Assembly: GCA_031253835.1 (NCBI GenBank) | Contig: JAIRVP010000025.1 | Span: 29,884 to 93,883, forward strand | Length of the DNA: 64,000 nucleotides | DNA from: Burkholderia sp. | Lineage (GTDB): Bacteria > Pseudomonadota > Gammaproteobacteria > Burkholderiales > Burkholderiaceae | Direction: 5' to 3' | Shown: one piece after another, positions 48,904-57,598 of the stretch | Numbering within the stretch: the stretch's first letter is position 1 | Layout of the letters: every line of letters starts with the position of its first letter | Translations under genes and position numbers: made by a program | The notes under the pieces: generated by a model | What the model was told of the DNA's origin: nothing | Database searches by the model: none | Seen by the model: only the letters and a program-made list of their open reading frames with translations

Positions 48904-49839
48904 TTACTTTCTGGCGGACGCGACGTTCTTGCAATACCAGTCGTAAGTAATCGCCAGTGCTTCCTCGAACGAAAGTCGCGGCTTGAAGCCCAGCGCGGTC
49001 AGACGCGAGATGTCGTATGCGCGAAGTTTTTGACCATCCGGCTTTGTCGCATCCCACTCCACGCTGCCGCTGAAGCCCGAGATCTCGCAAAGCGTATCGA
49101 CCGTATGCCGAATCGTGTGCGATTGACCGGTCGCCAGATTGATTGCACCCGTATGGCCTTCGGCGATGAGGCGAAGCGCGTACGCAGCGTCACCACTGAA
49201 GAGAAAATCCCGCTCGGCCTTTCCAGATCCCCAAACGGAAATGGGCTGCCCCAGAACGGACGCACGGTAGAACTTCGACACGAGCGACGGAATGACATGC
49301 CCGAATTTCTCGTCGAATTTGTCGTGCGGGCCAAAGAGATTGGTGGATACGCAAAATGCGTAGTCCATTCCGTATTGGTCTTTGTAAGCTTCGAGTTGCG
49401 CAAGCATCCCGCGCTTGCTGTGTGCGTACGGAGCCTCCGAGTGATGCGGCGCCCCAAGCCAGATCTCCTCCTCTGACATCGGGAGGCGCACCTGATCGGA
49501 GTAGATGGCTGTCGAGCCCATCGCGACAAACTTCTTGCACCCGGTCTGACGTGCCGCCTCGACGACATTGGTGTTGATTCGAACGTTGTCCAGGTACGCG
49601 ATGCCCCGATTGGACATGTTCCCCATGATGCCGTAGACCCGCGCTGCCATATGGAAAACAAGGGTCGGACGCAATGCATCGAACATCTGTTCGGTCGCGG
49701 CTTGATCTCTAAGATCGACGTCGCTGCTCGTGATTGCGACGACGTTCGAATACCCCGAGTCTGTCAATTCCTGCTTCAATGCGTGGCCAATAACACCACC
49801 GGCACCCGTGATCAAGACTCTTTCTTCAGATCCGGTCAT
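48904..49839 (-). CDS. GDP-L-fucose synthase-like epimerase/reductase
   Basis: A 311-aa extended short-chain dehydrogenase closest in pattern to Fcl/WcaG: VLITGAGGVIGHALKQEL, MAARVYGIMGNMSNRGIAYLDNVRINTNVVEAA, NLFGPHDKFDEKFGHVIPSLV, VWGSGKAERDFLF. The catalytic tyrosine and lysine (YAHSK) and the epimerisation histidine (GHVIP) are present. The other epimerisation residue, cysteine in the usual GSSCIYP, is alanine here (GSTAIYS). It may therefore make GDP-fucose inefficiently or a different GDP-6-deoxysugar. AGGAG lies nine bases before the ATG, and it heads the accessory operon. Confidence 0.78.
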   Translation of the reverse strand: MTGSEERVLITGAGGVIGHALKQELTDSGYSNVVAITSSDVDLRDQAATEQMFDALRPTLVFHMAARVYGIMGNMSNRGIAYLDNVRINTNVVEAARQTGCKKFVAMGSTAIYSDQVRLPMSEEEIWLGAPHHSEAPYAHSKRGMLAQLEAYKDQYGMDYAFCVSTNLFGPHDKFDEKFGHVIPSLVSKFYRASVLGQPISVWGSGKAERDFLFSGDAAYALRLIAEGHTGAINLATGQSHTIRHTVDTLCEISGFSGSVEWDATKPDGQKLRAYDISRLTALGFKPRLSFEEALAITYDWYCKNVASARK

Positions 49840-51370
49840 TCCTAAACTCTCCTAATTTTGACCATTCGCTTTCACGTCGAACACATCGCGACCGCAATCG
49901 AGCTCAACGGTGGAAGACGACATGATGCTGTCAGCGCTGCAGTCCGCAAATTATACAGACTCTACCGTAGCGCTTGCCCTGATCCCGCCCAAGGAGGCGA
50001 CAGGCAAGTGCGGAGCGCCGCGAAATCCTCGGTGCAATGGCTCGGCGCGCGGTGGCCACGCCAGACTGAAGTCGTTGCGCTCCAAAGGCAGAGGCAAGCT
50101 GTGTGCGGGATCGTTGGGCGAAAGCATACCTCAGCGCTTGCGCATGTGGGCAATTTCGGGCATACAGCGCGCCGACTTCTCCCGGCCGTCCTCGCAACCG
50201 CGTGCAGACGCGTGATGATGAAGTTTCGCAAGGGGCACCCATGAATTTCGGTCGCCTTTCGCGCACCCGCATCGGCGAGCGCCCATGTCGTTGAAGGCGA
50301 CGGCCGGACTCCTCTCGTCGGGCCCGCGTACTGCCTCGTCAGTCGCCTTCTGGATCGCCAGCCCGCCACCGTCACGGCCGAAAAACCACCGATCGGACCC
50401 GTAACGCGGCTGGGACGCATGCTTGTTCGCGTGTCCTCGACGACCGCGTTGTCCGGTGCAAAACAATCGATCGGCCGCTCGTCGCACCGCACACGAATGC
50501 GCGTGCCGCGACCTCCCATAAGGCCGTCGATACACCAATGGATCGGATGCAGCCATTCGCATCGGGATGATCAGGCGCAACGCATGCGGGACGCGTCGAT
50601 CTCGTCTTCGCCGGAGTAGATCGTGGGAGCGAGCGGACGGCCGCCGCAATCGCGTCAGCGACGCAGCAGGGCACGCATGGCAGCAACATGGCCGCCTGCC
50701 CGGATCCGTCGACACGTCGTCGGCAAGGCACAACCCCCAATGCGGGCAGGCTGGCCGCGAATCGACTCGATCGCTTCGGCGAGCCGTTCGGTATCGGGGT
50801 TGCCATTGCGCGGTCCGTGAGCGCGTCCTGCAGATGCGCAAGCTGTCCCGCGAGTTTCGCGTCTTGCCGCACAGCCTGGCAAGCTGTATCGATTGCGTTC
50901 ACGCAGGCGCGCAAGCTCGCCATCGCGATCAGCCGGGTCGGCCAATCGCCTGAGCAACACGAACGCGCGCCGCCGACGTCGAGCTTTCCAATGACGAAAG
51001 GGCCGTTGTCGCAATGCGTGAGAAATGACGCAGAAAGGACCGAACGATGTCGCCCGGCACCGGCAGGTCATACCGATCACGAGGTCGGAACACGCCGCAT
51101 GCGCGGCGATCGCGCGCCCGACTTCGTCGCACGTCGCGCCGCATCGGCAGCCACCGCGGTAGTTCGGAAATCGGCAAATGCGCGGCTTGCGCAGGCGGGA
51201 TCGGCACCGGAACATTTGCCGTTCCGGACGCCGACGTCGGGTAGCGTGACGGGCCCGTCACGATAAGGCGCAGCAGCCGATCGCGCCTGGCCAGGCACAA
51301 CGCATCGCCGGACATCTTTTCGCGGCGTGCCGCGCGCAATCACGCACGCATGCCTGGCCGGCCAGCGCGT
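49840..51370. other. 1.5-kb tract without intact genes
   Basis: No frame here shows a recognisable domain. Several open frames of 100-240 codons exist on both strands, but their content is arginine-, cysteine- and alanine-rich with no sustained codon bias, and they overlap each other. A decayed gene or a rearrangement remnant is likely. A perfect minus-strand TATAAT at 49950-49955 is the probable promoter of the accessory operon. Confidence 0.5.
49950..49955 (-). promoter_or_regulatory. -10 box of the accessory operon
   Basis: Perfect TATAAT 110 bp before the GDP-fucose-synthase-like ATG. No good -35 hexamer is visible. Confidence 0.45.
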
Positions 51371-52120
51371 TCAGGCCGTTGTCGCCTCATAAGCCGATAC
51401 GATCTCTTCCGTCGGCCCGAACGCACGCACACGCCCCTGCTCCATCCAGAGCACCTTGTTGCAGACCTTGCGAATTTCCGAGTTCGAGTGCATCGCGAGC
51501 ACGACTATTTCCGCCCGGCTGTGCAGGTCTGCCAGTCGCGCCTCGGCCTTGTGCATGAACAATGCATCTCCGACCCCCATCACTTCGTCCAGCAACAGGA
51601 TTTCCGCATCGACCGCCGTTGACACCGCGAACGCAAGCCGGACTTTCATCCCGCTGGAATACGTCCGAATCGGCAGGTCCAGGCTATCGCCCAGCTCGCA
51701 GAAATCAGCGATGTCCTGCTGCTTTGCCCGGATCTCCGAATCGGACATGCCGAGCAGCAACCCGCGGAGCCGGATGTTCTGCATGCCGGTCGAATTTTCG
51801 TCCATGCCGAGGCCGATATCGAGCAACGGCACGACTTTCCCCTCGCGCGAAAGCGCGCCGGACGTCGGAGGATAGATCCCTGCCATCGCTCGCAACAACG
51901 TCGATTTGCCCGCGCCGTTATACCCGATCAAGCCAACGCGATCGCCGCGCTCGAAACGCAGACTCACGTCGTCCAGCGCGCGCACGACGATCACCCCGTC
52001 ATTCCCCTCGGCGATCCTGTTGCGCCGCCCCATCCGGAGCACCTGCTTCTTGAGTGAACGCCCCTGCACGTCGAAGATCGGCAGATCGAGCGTGACATTC
52101 TTCAATTCAATGTATGCCAT
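51371..52120 (-). CDS. wzt: O-antigen ABC exporter, ATPase subunit
   Basis: A 249-aa cytoplasmic ATPase. Walker A is GYNGAGKSTLLRA near residue 67, the signature region is RTYSSGMKVRLAFAVST, Walker B is AEILLLDEVMGVGD, and the switch histidine lies in AMHSNSE. It resembles the polysaccharide-exporting class (Wzt/KpsT/TagH). It ends right after the nucleotide-binding domain and has no C-terminal carbohydrate-binding domain, so it should not read a chain-end cap as the O8/O9a Wzt does. It follows wzm by 10 bp. Confidence 0.92.
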   Translation of the reverse strand: MAYIELKNVTLDLPIFDVQGRSLKKQVLRMGRRNRIAEGNDGVIVVRALDDVSLRFERGDRVGLIGYNGAGKSTLLRAMAGIYPPTSGALSREGKVVPLLDIGLGMDENSTGMQNIRLRGLLLGMSDSEIRAKQQDIADFCELGDSLDLPIRTYSSGMKVRLAFAVSTAVDAEILLLDEVMGVGDALFMHKAEARLADLHSRAEIVVLAMHSNSEIRKVCNKVLWMEQGRVRAFGPTEEIVSAYEATTA

Positions 52121-52130
52121 AGCGCCCTCC

Positions 52131-52913
52131 TTAAACCCAATACGGAATGCGCTTCAGATAGCGCCCTGTCGTGTACAGCGCGACAGGCCATCCGATGACC
52201 GCCATGCCGATCGCCACTGCCCAGCTCGTGGCGCTCGGCACATGCCCGATCAGGGGGCTGCGCACGACATCGATCAGGTAGGCAAGCGGGTTCCACTCGA
52301 CGATGAACGAGAAACGATTCAACGCATCCGGGCGGAAAATGATCGGCGTCACGTAGAACGCAACCTGGAGCAACGCGGCCACGATCTGCGGCAAGTCGCG
52401 GAAGCGGGCCGACAGCAGGCTGATCGTCATCGCGATCCACATGGCGTTGACGATAAACAACAGTAGCGCCGGAATGAATAGCGGCAGCGTCTCCCAGCGC
52501 TTCACGCCGAAAATTACCATCAGCACGATGACTATCAGGAAGTTGTGTGCAAGCACGATCAGGTTCCGCCAGACCACCTGGAGGATATAGATCAGCTTCG
52601 GGGTGGCCATCTGACGGATGTAGGGCGCGCTGTTGATATACGCAACACTGCCTTCCTGGATGGTCGCCGAAAACATCCCCCACAGCACCAGGCTGCTCGC
52701 CAGGAACGGCAGATATTCATTGATCTTCTGCCCGAACAACGTGCCATAGACGACGCCGAGCGACGAGATCATCACGCCCATACTGATCGTGAGCCAGAAG
52801 GGCCCCAAGCGCGAACGCGCATAGCGTTGCCGAATTTCAAGCCAGCCGAGCAGCGTCCACAACCGCCACGACGCGATGCTTTTCTTGAGGTCAGCAAGTG
52901 AGAGGGTCAGCAT
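52131..52913 (-). CDS. wzm: O-antigen ABC exporter, permease subunit
   Basis: A 260-aa ABC-2 type permease with six hydrophobic segments. Conserved features are LGWLEIRQRYARSRLGPFW near the N-terminus and, near the C-terminus, WNPLAYLIDVVRSPLIGH. The ATG at 52913 is preferred to a TTG four codons upstream. With Wzt it would carry undecaprenyl-linked chains to the periplasm. It is read from a region copied from the rmlB/apaH spacer. Confidence 0.92.
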   Translation of the reverse strand: MLTLSLADLKKSIASWRLWTLLGWLEIRQRYARSRLGPFWLTISMGVMISSLGVVYGTLFGQKINEYLPFLASSLVLWGMFSATIQEGSVAYINSAPYIRQMATPKLIYILQVVWRNLIVLAHNFLIVIVLMVIFGVKRWETLPLFIPALLLFIVNAMWIAMTISLLSARFRDLPQIVAALLQVAFYVTPIIFRPDALNRFSFIVEWNPLAYLIDVVRSPLIGHVPSATSWAVAIGMAVIGWPVALYTTGRYLKRIPYWV

Positions 52914-53405
52914 GCAAGCTTTCAAAAATGAAGGAATAAGGAATCACAAGACAATTGACGTCGACCGCGTCGGAGCGCTCCTGCGCAGCCAACGAGCCAT
53001 GCGAGATTCCCGGCGGCGGCTCCGCCAGTGAGTCAGGCGACGCTGCATGACCAGGATCATGGGCTCCCGGCGGAAGCACACCGCAAGCGGCGCCTCGGCC
53101 CCCGTCACGTCAGATATTGCAAGTGGCGACATCATCCGAGCCGCTTCAGGCCCGGCATTTTACCCGCTCACCATGCCCCCGAAGATCTATCTGATGTTAA
53201 TTTTTACCGGAAAAGCGACAATTATATGAAGCGTGCTGACGCAAAAGCCACGCCGCTAACAACTTGAAACAGCGGCGCCACGCCGGATCGACCACGAAAA
53301 CGCTTGCCTGATCAATGCGTTCGAGCGAGATGGCCATTGTGCATACGGTCCGTTTTGTCGAACTTTTTCCTACCGACCCGCCTCAATTTGCCGTCACCCG
53401 ACCTC
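52914..53405. other. Intergenic region between divergent wzm and apaH
   Basis: 492 bp without a gene. The right half (from about 53112) is copy B of the direct repeat and carries promoters for wzm (minus) and presumably apaH (plus). The left 200 bp show nothing recognisable. Confidence 0.75.
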
Positions 53406-53470
53406 ATGCCCCCTTCCCCCATCGCCATCGGCGACATCCAAGGCTGTCACTCGGCCTTCCTCTCGCTGAC
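53112..53470. repeat. Imperfect direct repeat, copy B (intact apaH side)
   Basis: The counterpart of 43840-44190. It includes the first codons of the intact apaH and the 23-bp identical block at 53252-53274. Because it continues into a complete apaH, this side is the functional original for apaH. Confidence 0.8.
53221..53274 (-). promoter_or_regulatory. wzm-side promoter with conserved upstream element
   Basis: Minus-strand TATAAT at 53221-53226 and the 23-bp block at 53252-53274 keep the same 25-bp spacing seen upstream of rmlB. Read from here, wzm would have a leader of about 300 nt. Confidence 0.45.
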
Positions 53471-54245
53471 GGAAAAGCTCGCCGCCCCGCCCGACACGCC
53501 GCTCTGGATCGCCGGCGACGTCGTCAACCGCGGCCCGGGCTCCCTCGCGGCGCTCCGCGAACTCGTCGACCTCGGCCCGCGCGCAACGGTGGTGCTCGGC
53601 AACCACGACCTGCATCTGCTCGCGGTGTCGGCCGGCATCCGCACCGAACGCCCCGGCGACACCATCGGCGAAATCCTCGACGCACCCGACGCCGAAGCAC
53701 TGCTCGACTGGGTCCGTCACCGCCCGTTCGCGCACTTCGAGCACGGGATGCTGCTCGTCCACGCGGGCGTGCTGCCGCAATGGGACGTCACGCTCGCGCT
53801 GGAACTCGCCGACGAACTGCAGCGGGCGCTGCGCGCGCCGGACTGGCGCGACACGCTGCAGCACCTGTACGGCAACGAACCGAACCAGTGGCATCCGGAC
53901 CTGAAGAAACGCGACCGGATGCGCGTCGCGTTCAACGCGTTCACGCGCGTGCGCTTCTGCACGCTCGACGGCGCAATGGAATTCAAGGCGAACGGCGGCC
54001 CCGACAGCGCGCCGCCGGGCTACCTGCCGTGGTTCGACGTGCCGGGGCGCCGCACGGAGGACGCGACAGTCGTGTTCGGGCACTGGGCCGCGCTCGGCCT
54101 GATGCTGCGCGACAACGTCGTCGCGCTCGATTCGGGATGTGTATGGGGGAACCAGTTGTCGGCCGTGCGGTTGACGGCCGATCCGGCCCAGCGTACGGTC
54201 ACGCAGGTACAGTGCGAAGCGTGCCGCTCACCGGGCGGCGAGTGA
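53406..54245 (+). CDS. apaH: Diadenosine tetraphosphatase, symmetrical
   Basis: A 279-aa cytoplasmic metallophosphatase that splits Ap4A to two ADP and can decap RNA. The metallophosphoesterase motifs are AIGDIQGCHSAF, IAGDVVNRGPGS, and VLGNHDLHLLAV, followed by VHAGVLPQWD and FGHWAALGLM. The ATG at 53406 opens directly on the first motif. It stands alone on the plus strand between the O-antigen block and the convergent plsC, and marks the usual border of Burkholderia O-antigen loci. Confidence 0.96.
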   Translation: MPPSPIAIGDIQGCHSAFLSLTEKLAAPPDTPLWIAGDVVNRGPGSLAALRELVDLGPRATVVLGNHDLHLLAVSAGIRTERPGDTIGEILDAPDAEALLDWVRHRPFAHFEHGMLLVHAGVLPQWDVTLALELADELQRALRAPDWRDTLQHLYGNEPNQWHPDLKKRDRMRVAFNAFTRVRFCTLDGAMEFKANGGPDSAPPGYLPWFDVPGRRTEDATVVFGHWAALGLMLRDNVVALDSGCVWGNQLSAVRLTADPAQRTVTQVQCEACRSPGGE

Positions 54246-54277
54246 CGGCACGTCGATTCGCGTGACCGGGCGTCGCG

Positions 54278-55135
54278 TCAGCCCTCGCGCCCCGGCACCG
54301 GTTCATCGGCTGCCGAATCACCCGTCGCACCGCCGCCGAGTTCGGTCGCCGGATACGCATGCTTCTGCAGCTCCGCGAGCGACTCGGCCGACGGCTTGCC
54401 GACCTGCTCCTGCAACGTCGCCAGCGCGGCCGCAATCGCGTCGCGCGCCGCCGCGGACGTCGCCCGCCGGTCGCCGCCCGGCGCGATCGGATCGCACACG
54501 TACAGATGCGCGACGAGCGGGCCGCCACGCAGCACCATGTCGAGCGACTTGCCGAGCGACAGCTCGCCCGTGTAGGCCGGCGCGACCGACTGCCGCCGCT
54601 GCGCGTCCTCGTACATCAGGCAGATCGGCTGCACCGCGCAGCCGGCCGATACCGCGGACTGGAACAGGTTCGCATGGAACGGCAGCAGCTCCTGGCCGTC
54701 GGACGTCGTCCCTTCCGGAAACACGCACATCAGCCCGCCGTTGCGCAGGCGCTCGGCCATCTCGTGCATGATCCGCATCGCCTCGGTGCGCTTCTCGCGC
54801 TGCAGGAACACGGTGTCGAGCTTCTCGGCAAGCCAGCCGACGACCGGCCACTGCCGCACCTCGGCCTTCGACACGAACGGCGTCGGCCGCCACGCGTTGA
54901 CCGCATAGATGTCGAGCCACGACACGTGGTTGCCGACGACGAGCGCGCTCGCGTCGAGGCGCGCGCCGTCGTTGTGGACGACGAGGCGCATCCCGCAGAT
55001 CCGCAGCATCCTGAGCGACCAGCGGCGCGTCATCTCGGCGCGCCGCGCGGGCGTGACGTGCGAAAAGCGCAGCGCGACGATCGCCATGCCGCGCAACAGG
55101 TGAAAGACGAGACGCAGCTTGCGAAGGGCGGTCAT
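54278..55135 (-). CDS. plsC: 1-acyl-sn-glycerol-3-phosphate acyltransferase family protein
   Basis: A 285-aa inner-membrane acyltransferase with a hydrophobic N-terminus. The catalytic HX4D is NHVSWLDIYAVN near residue 74, and the glycerol-phosphate site is FPEGTTSDGQELLPF. It makes phosphatidic acid from lysophosphatidic acid, or acts on another lysolipid such as lyso-ornithine lipid, which sequence alone cannot exclude. It ends a minus-strand run that begins at yqgE. Confidence 0.88.
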   Translation of the reverse strand: MTALRKLRLVFHLLRGMAIVALRFSHVTPARRAEMTRRWSLRMLRICGMRLVVHNDGARLDASALVVGNHVSWLDIYAVNAWRPTPFVSKAEVRQWPVVGWLAEKLDTVFLQREKRTEAMRIMHEMAERLRNGGLMCVFPEGTTSDGQELLPFHANLFQSAVSAGCAVQPICLMYEDAQRRQSVAPAYTGELSLGKSLDMVLRGGPLVAHLYVCDPIAPGGDRRATSAAARDAIAAALATLQEQVGKPSAESLAELQKHAYPATELGGGATGDSAADEPVPGREG

Positions 55136-55154
55136 GGCGAGGGTCCGGCGTGGT

Positions 55155-56441
55155 TCAGTGGCGCTCGAACGCGACCTGCCCGGCCACGAGCGTCGCGCGC
55201 ACGGTGGCCGGCAGTTCGTAGCCGAGGAACGGCGAGTTGTGGCCCTGGCTCTTCAGCGCACGCGGCTCGACGCGCCAGTGGGCGTGCGGGTCGAACACGC
55301 ACAGGTCGGCCGCGCCGCCTTCGGTGAGGCGGCCTGCCGGCAACTGCAGCACGTCGGCCGGCGCGGACGTGATGCGGCGCAGCGCCTGCGCGAGCGGCGT
55401 GCGCGTCTCGTCCGCCCACTTCAGCGTCAGCGACAGCAGCAGCTCGAGCCCCGTCGCGCCGGGCGTCGCTTCGCCGAACGGCAGCAGCTTCTCGTCGTCG
55501 TCGACCGGCGTGTGGTCCGAGCAGATCGCATCGATCGTGCCGTCGGCGAGCGCCACGCGGATCGCTTCGCGGTCGCGCTCGCTGCGCAGCGGCGGATCGA
55601 GCCGGAACTGCGAGTCGAAGTAGCCGATGTCGACGTCGATCAGATGCAGATGATTCACGCCGACGTCGCAGGTCACGGGCAGCCCTTCGGCCTTCGCCTC
55701 GCGCACGAGCGCGAGGCCGGCCGCGGACGACAGCCGCGCGAGGTGCACGCGCGCGCCAGTGACGCGCATCAGTTCGAAGATCGTGTGCAGCGCGATCGTC
55801 TCGGCCGCGACCGGCACGCCGGACAGCCCGAGCCGCGACGCGAGCGCACCGCTCGCGGCGACGCCGCCGCGGCCGATGAACGCGTCGAGCGGACGCAGCC
55901 ACGTCGTATAGCCGTAGGTGCTCGCGTACTGCAGCGCGCGCAGCAGCACCTGCGTGTCGCGCACCGGCACGTTCGCATGCGTGAAGCCGACGCAGCCGGA
56001 CTCGGTCAGCGCGACCATCTCGGTGATCACTTCGCCCTTGAGGCCGACCGTCAGCGCGCCCAGCGGGTGCACGTTCGCCTGGTGCAGGTTGCGCGCGCGG
56101 AACTTGAGCATCTCGACGAGGCCCGGCTCGTCGAGCACGGGGTCGGTATCCGGCGGGCACACGAGCGTCGTGACGCCGCCCGCGACGGCCGCGGCCATCT
56201 CGGACGCGAGCGTCGCCTTGTGTTCGTAGCCGGGCTCGCGCAGCCGCGCGCACAGATCGACGAGGCCGGGCGCGACGATCAGGCCCGACGCGTCGATGGT
56301 CTTCGCGGCGTTGAAATCGGCCGGCGCGGTGCCGTCCTCGGCGATCGCGGCGATCTTGCCGGCCGCGACGAATACGTCGGCCCGCCGCTCGGTGCCGGCG
56401 ACCGGGTCGATCAGCGTGCCGCCTTTGATATGAATCTTCAT
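55155..56441 (-). CDS. Dihydroorotase-like protein, probably inactive (PyrC'/PyrX)
   Basis: A 428-aa amidohydrolase-fold protein next to pyrB. The overall sequence follows class I dihydroorotases (GLIVAPGLVD, LREPGYEHKATLASEMAAAVAGGVTTLVCPPDT, ICSDHTPVDDDEK, GATGLELLLSL). The first metal motif DxHxH is lost: it reads DLCARLREPG, with no histidine at either position. Such degenerate partners stabilise aspartate transcarbamoylase in Pseudomonas, and the same role is likely here. A separate active dihydroorotase should exist elsewhere in the genome. Confidence 0.88.
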   Translation of the reverse strand: MKIHIKGGTLIDPVAGTERRADVFVAAGKIAAIAEDGTAPADFNAAKTIDASGLIVAPGLVDLCARLREPGYEHKATLASEMAAAVAGGVTTLVCPPDTDPVLDEPGLVEMLKFRARNLHQANVHPLGALTVGLKGEVITEMVALTESGCVGFTHANVPVRDTQVLLRALQYASTYGYTTWLRPLDAFIGRGGVAASGALASRLGLSGVPVAAETIALHTIFELMRVTGARVHLARLSSAAGLALVREAKAEGLPVTCDVGVNHLHLIDVDIGYFDSQFRLDPPLRSERDREAIRVALADGTIDAICSDHTPVDDDEKLLPFGEATPGATGLELLLSLTLKWADETRTPLAQALRRITSAPADVLQLPAGRLTEGGAADLCVFDPHAHWRVEPRALKSQGHNSPFLGYELPATVRATLVAGQVAFERH

Positions 56442-56493
56442 GCGCTGTCTGTGAATGCGTTGATTGCGTGAATAGGGATGCGCGAAAGCGGGC

Positions 56494-57525
56494 TCAGTCG
56501 CTGTTGCCGGCGACGATGCCCATCACCGCCATCCGCACGGCGATGCCGAACGTGACCTGGTTGAGGATCACCGACTGCGGGCCGTCGGCGACCTGCGAGT
56601 CGATCTCGACGCCGCGGTTCATCGGGCCCGGGTGCATCACGATCGCGTCGGGCGCGGCGAGCGCGAGGCGCTCGGGCGTCAGGCCCCACGTCTTGAAGTA
56701 CTCCTGCGCGGACGGCAGCAGCGCGCCGCTCATCCGCTCGTTCTGCAGGCGCAGCATGATGATCACGTCGACGCCCTTCAGCCCTTCGTCGAGGTTGTGG
56801 AACACCTTCACGCCCATCTGCTCGAGCCCGCCCGGCAGCAGCGTGCGCGGGCCGATCGCGCGCACTTCCGGCACGCCGAGCGTGGTGAGCGCGTGGATGT
56901 CGGAGCGCGCGACGCGCGAATGCAGGATGTCGCCGACGATCGCCACGCGCAGCTTCGTGAAGTCGCGCTTGTAGTGACGGATCGTGTACATGTCGAGCAG
57001 GCCCTGCGTCGGGTGCGCATGGCGGCCGTCGCCGGCGTTGATCACGTGCACGTGCGGCGCGCAGTGCTCGGCGATCAGGTACGGCGCGCCGCTCGACGCA
57101 TGGCGCACGACGAACAGGTCGGCATGCATCGCCGACAGGTTGTTGATCGTGTCGAGCAGCGATTCGCCCTTGCTCGTCGACGACGCGTTGATGTTCAGGT
57201 TCAGCACGTCGGCCGACAGGCGCGTCGCGGCGATCTCGAAGGTCGTGCGCGTGCGCGTCGAGTTCTCGAAGAACAGGTTGAAGACGGACTTGCCGCGCAG
57301 CAGCGGCACCTTCTTCACTTCACGGTCCGTCACGCTGACGAACTGCTCGGCCGTATCGAGGATATGGTTGACGATCGAGCGCGGCAGGCCCTCGATCGAC
57401 AGCAGGTGCTTCAGCTCGCCGTTTTTCGTGAGCTGCGGGTTGCCCTTCAGGAAACCGTAGCGGAACCGGTCGGGGCTCGCGGCCGCAGCGGGATTGCCGG
57501 TGCGGCCAGTGGTGTCGGTGGTCAT
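56494..57525 (-). CDS. pyrB: Aspartate carbamoyltransferase catalytic subunit
   Basis: A 343-aa cytoplasmic enzyme of pyrimidine synthesis. The carbamoyl-phosphate loop is [16 protein letters not shown] near residue 79, and [12 protein letters not shown] and [10 protein letters not shown] are present. The ATG at 57525 gives an N-terminal extension of about 30 residues before the first conserved strand, typical of the class A enzymes that work with a PyrC' partner. The pyrC-like gene follows 52 bp later. Confidence 0.95.
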   Translation of the reverse strand: MTTDTTGRTGNPAAAASPDRFRYGFLKGNPQLTKNGELKHLLSIEGLPRSIVNHILDTAEQFVSVTDREVKKVPLLRGKSVFNLFFENSTRTRTTFEIAATRLSADVLNLNINASSTSKGESLLDTINNLSAMHADLFVVRHASSGAPYLIAEHCAPHVHVINAGDGRHAHPTQGLLDMYTIRHYKRDFTKLRVAIVGDILHSRVARSDIHALTTLGVPEVRAIGPRTLLPGGLEQMGVKVFHNLDEGLKGVDVIIMLRLQNERMSGALLPSAQEYFKTWGLTPERLALAAPDAIVMHPGPMNRGVEIDSQVADGPQSVILNQVTFGIAVRMAVMGIVAGNSD

Positions 57526-57598
57526 GGTGTGCGTGATTCCAACTATGCAAACGGGCCGCGGTGCAAACCAGCGGCCCGGGATACGGTTCGCGTGTCGT

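Noticed and set aside
50131..51339. Several overlapping 130-240 codon frames in the gene-free tract
   Set aside because: They overlap each other on both strands, have cysteine- and arginine-rich composition, and match no family I recognise. Reported as a decayed tract instead.
43972..53274. The two 23-bp identical blocks as transposon or phage attachment sites
   Set aside because: They sit inside a longer alignable repeat that continues into apaH coding sequence, with no integrase or transposase gene nearby, so homologous recombination explains them better.
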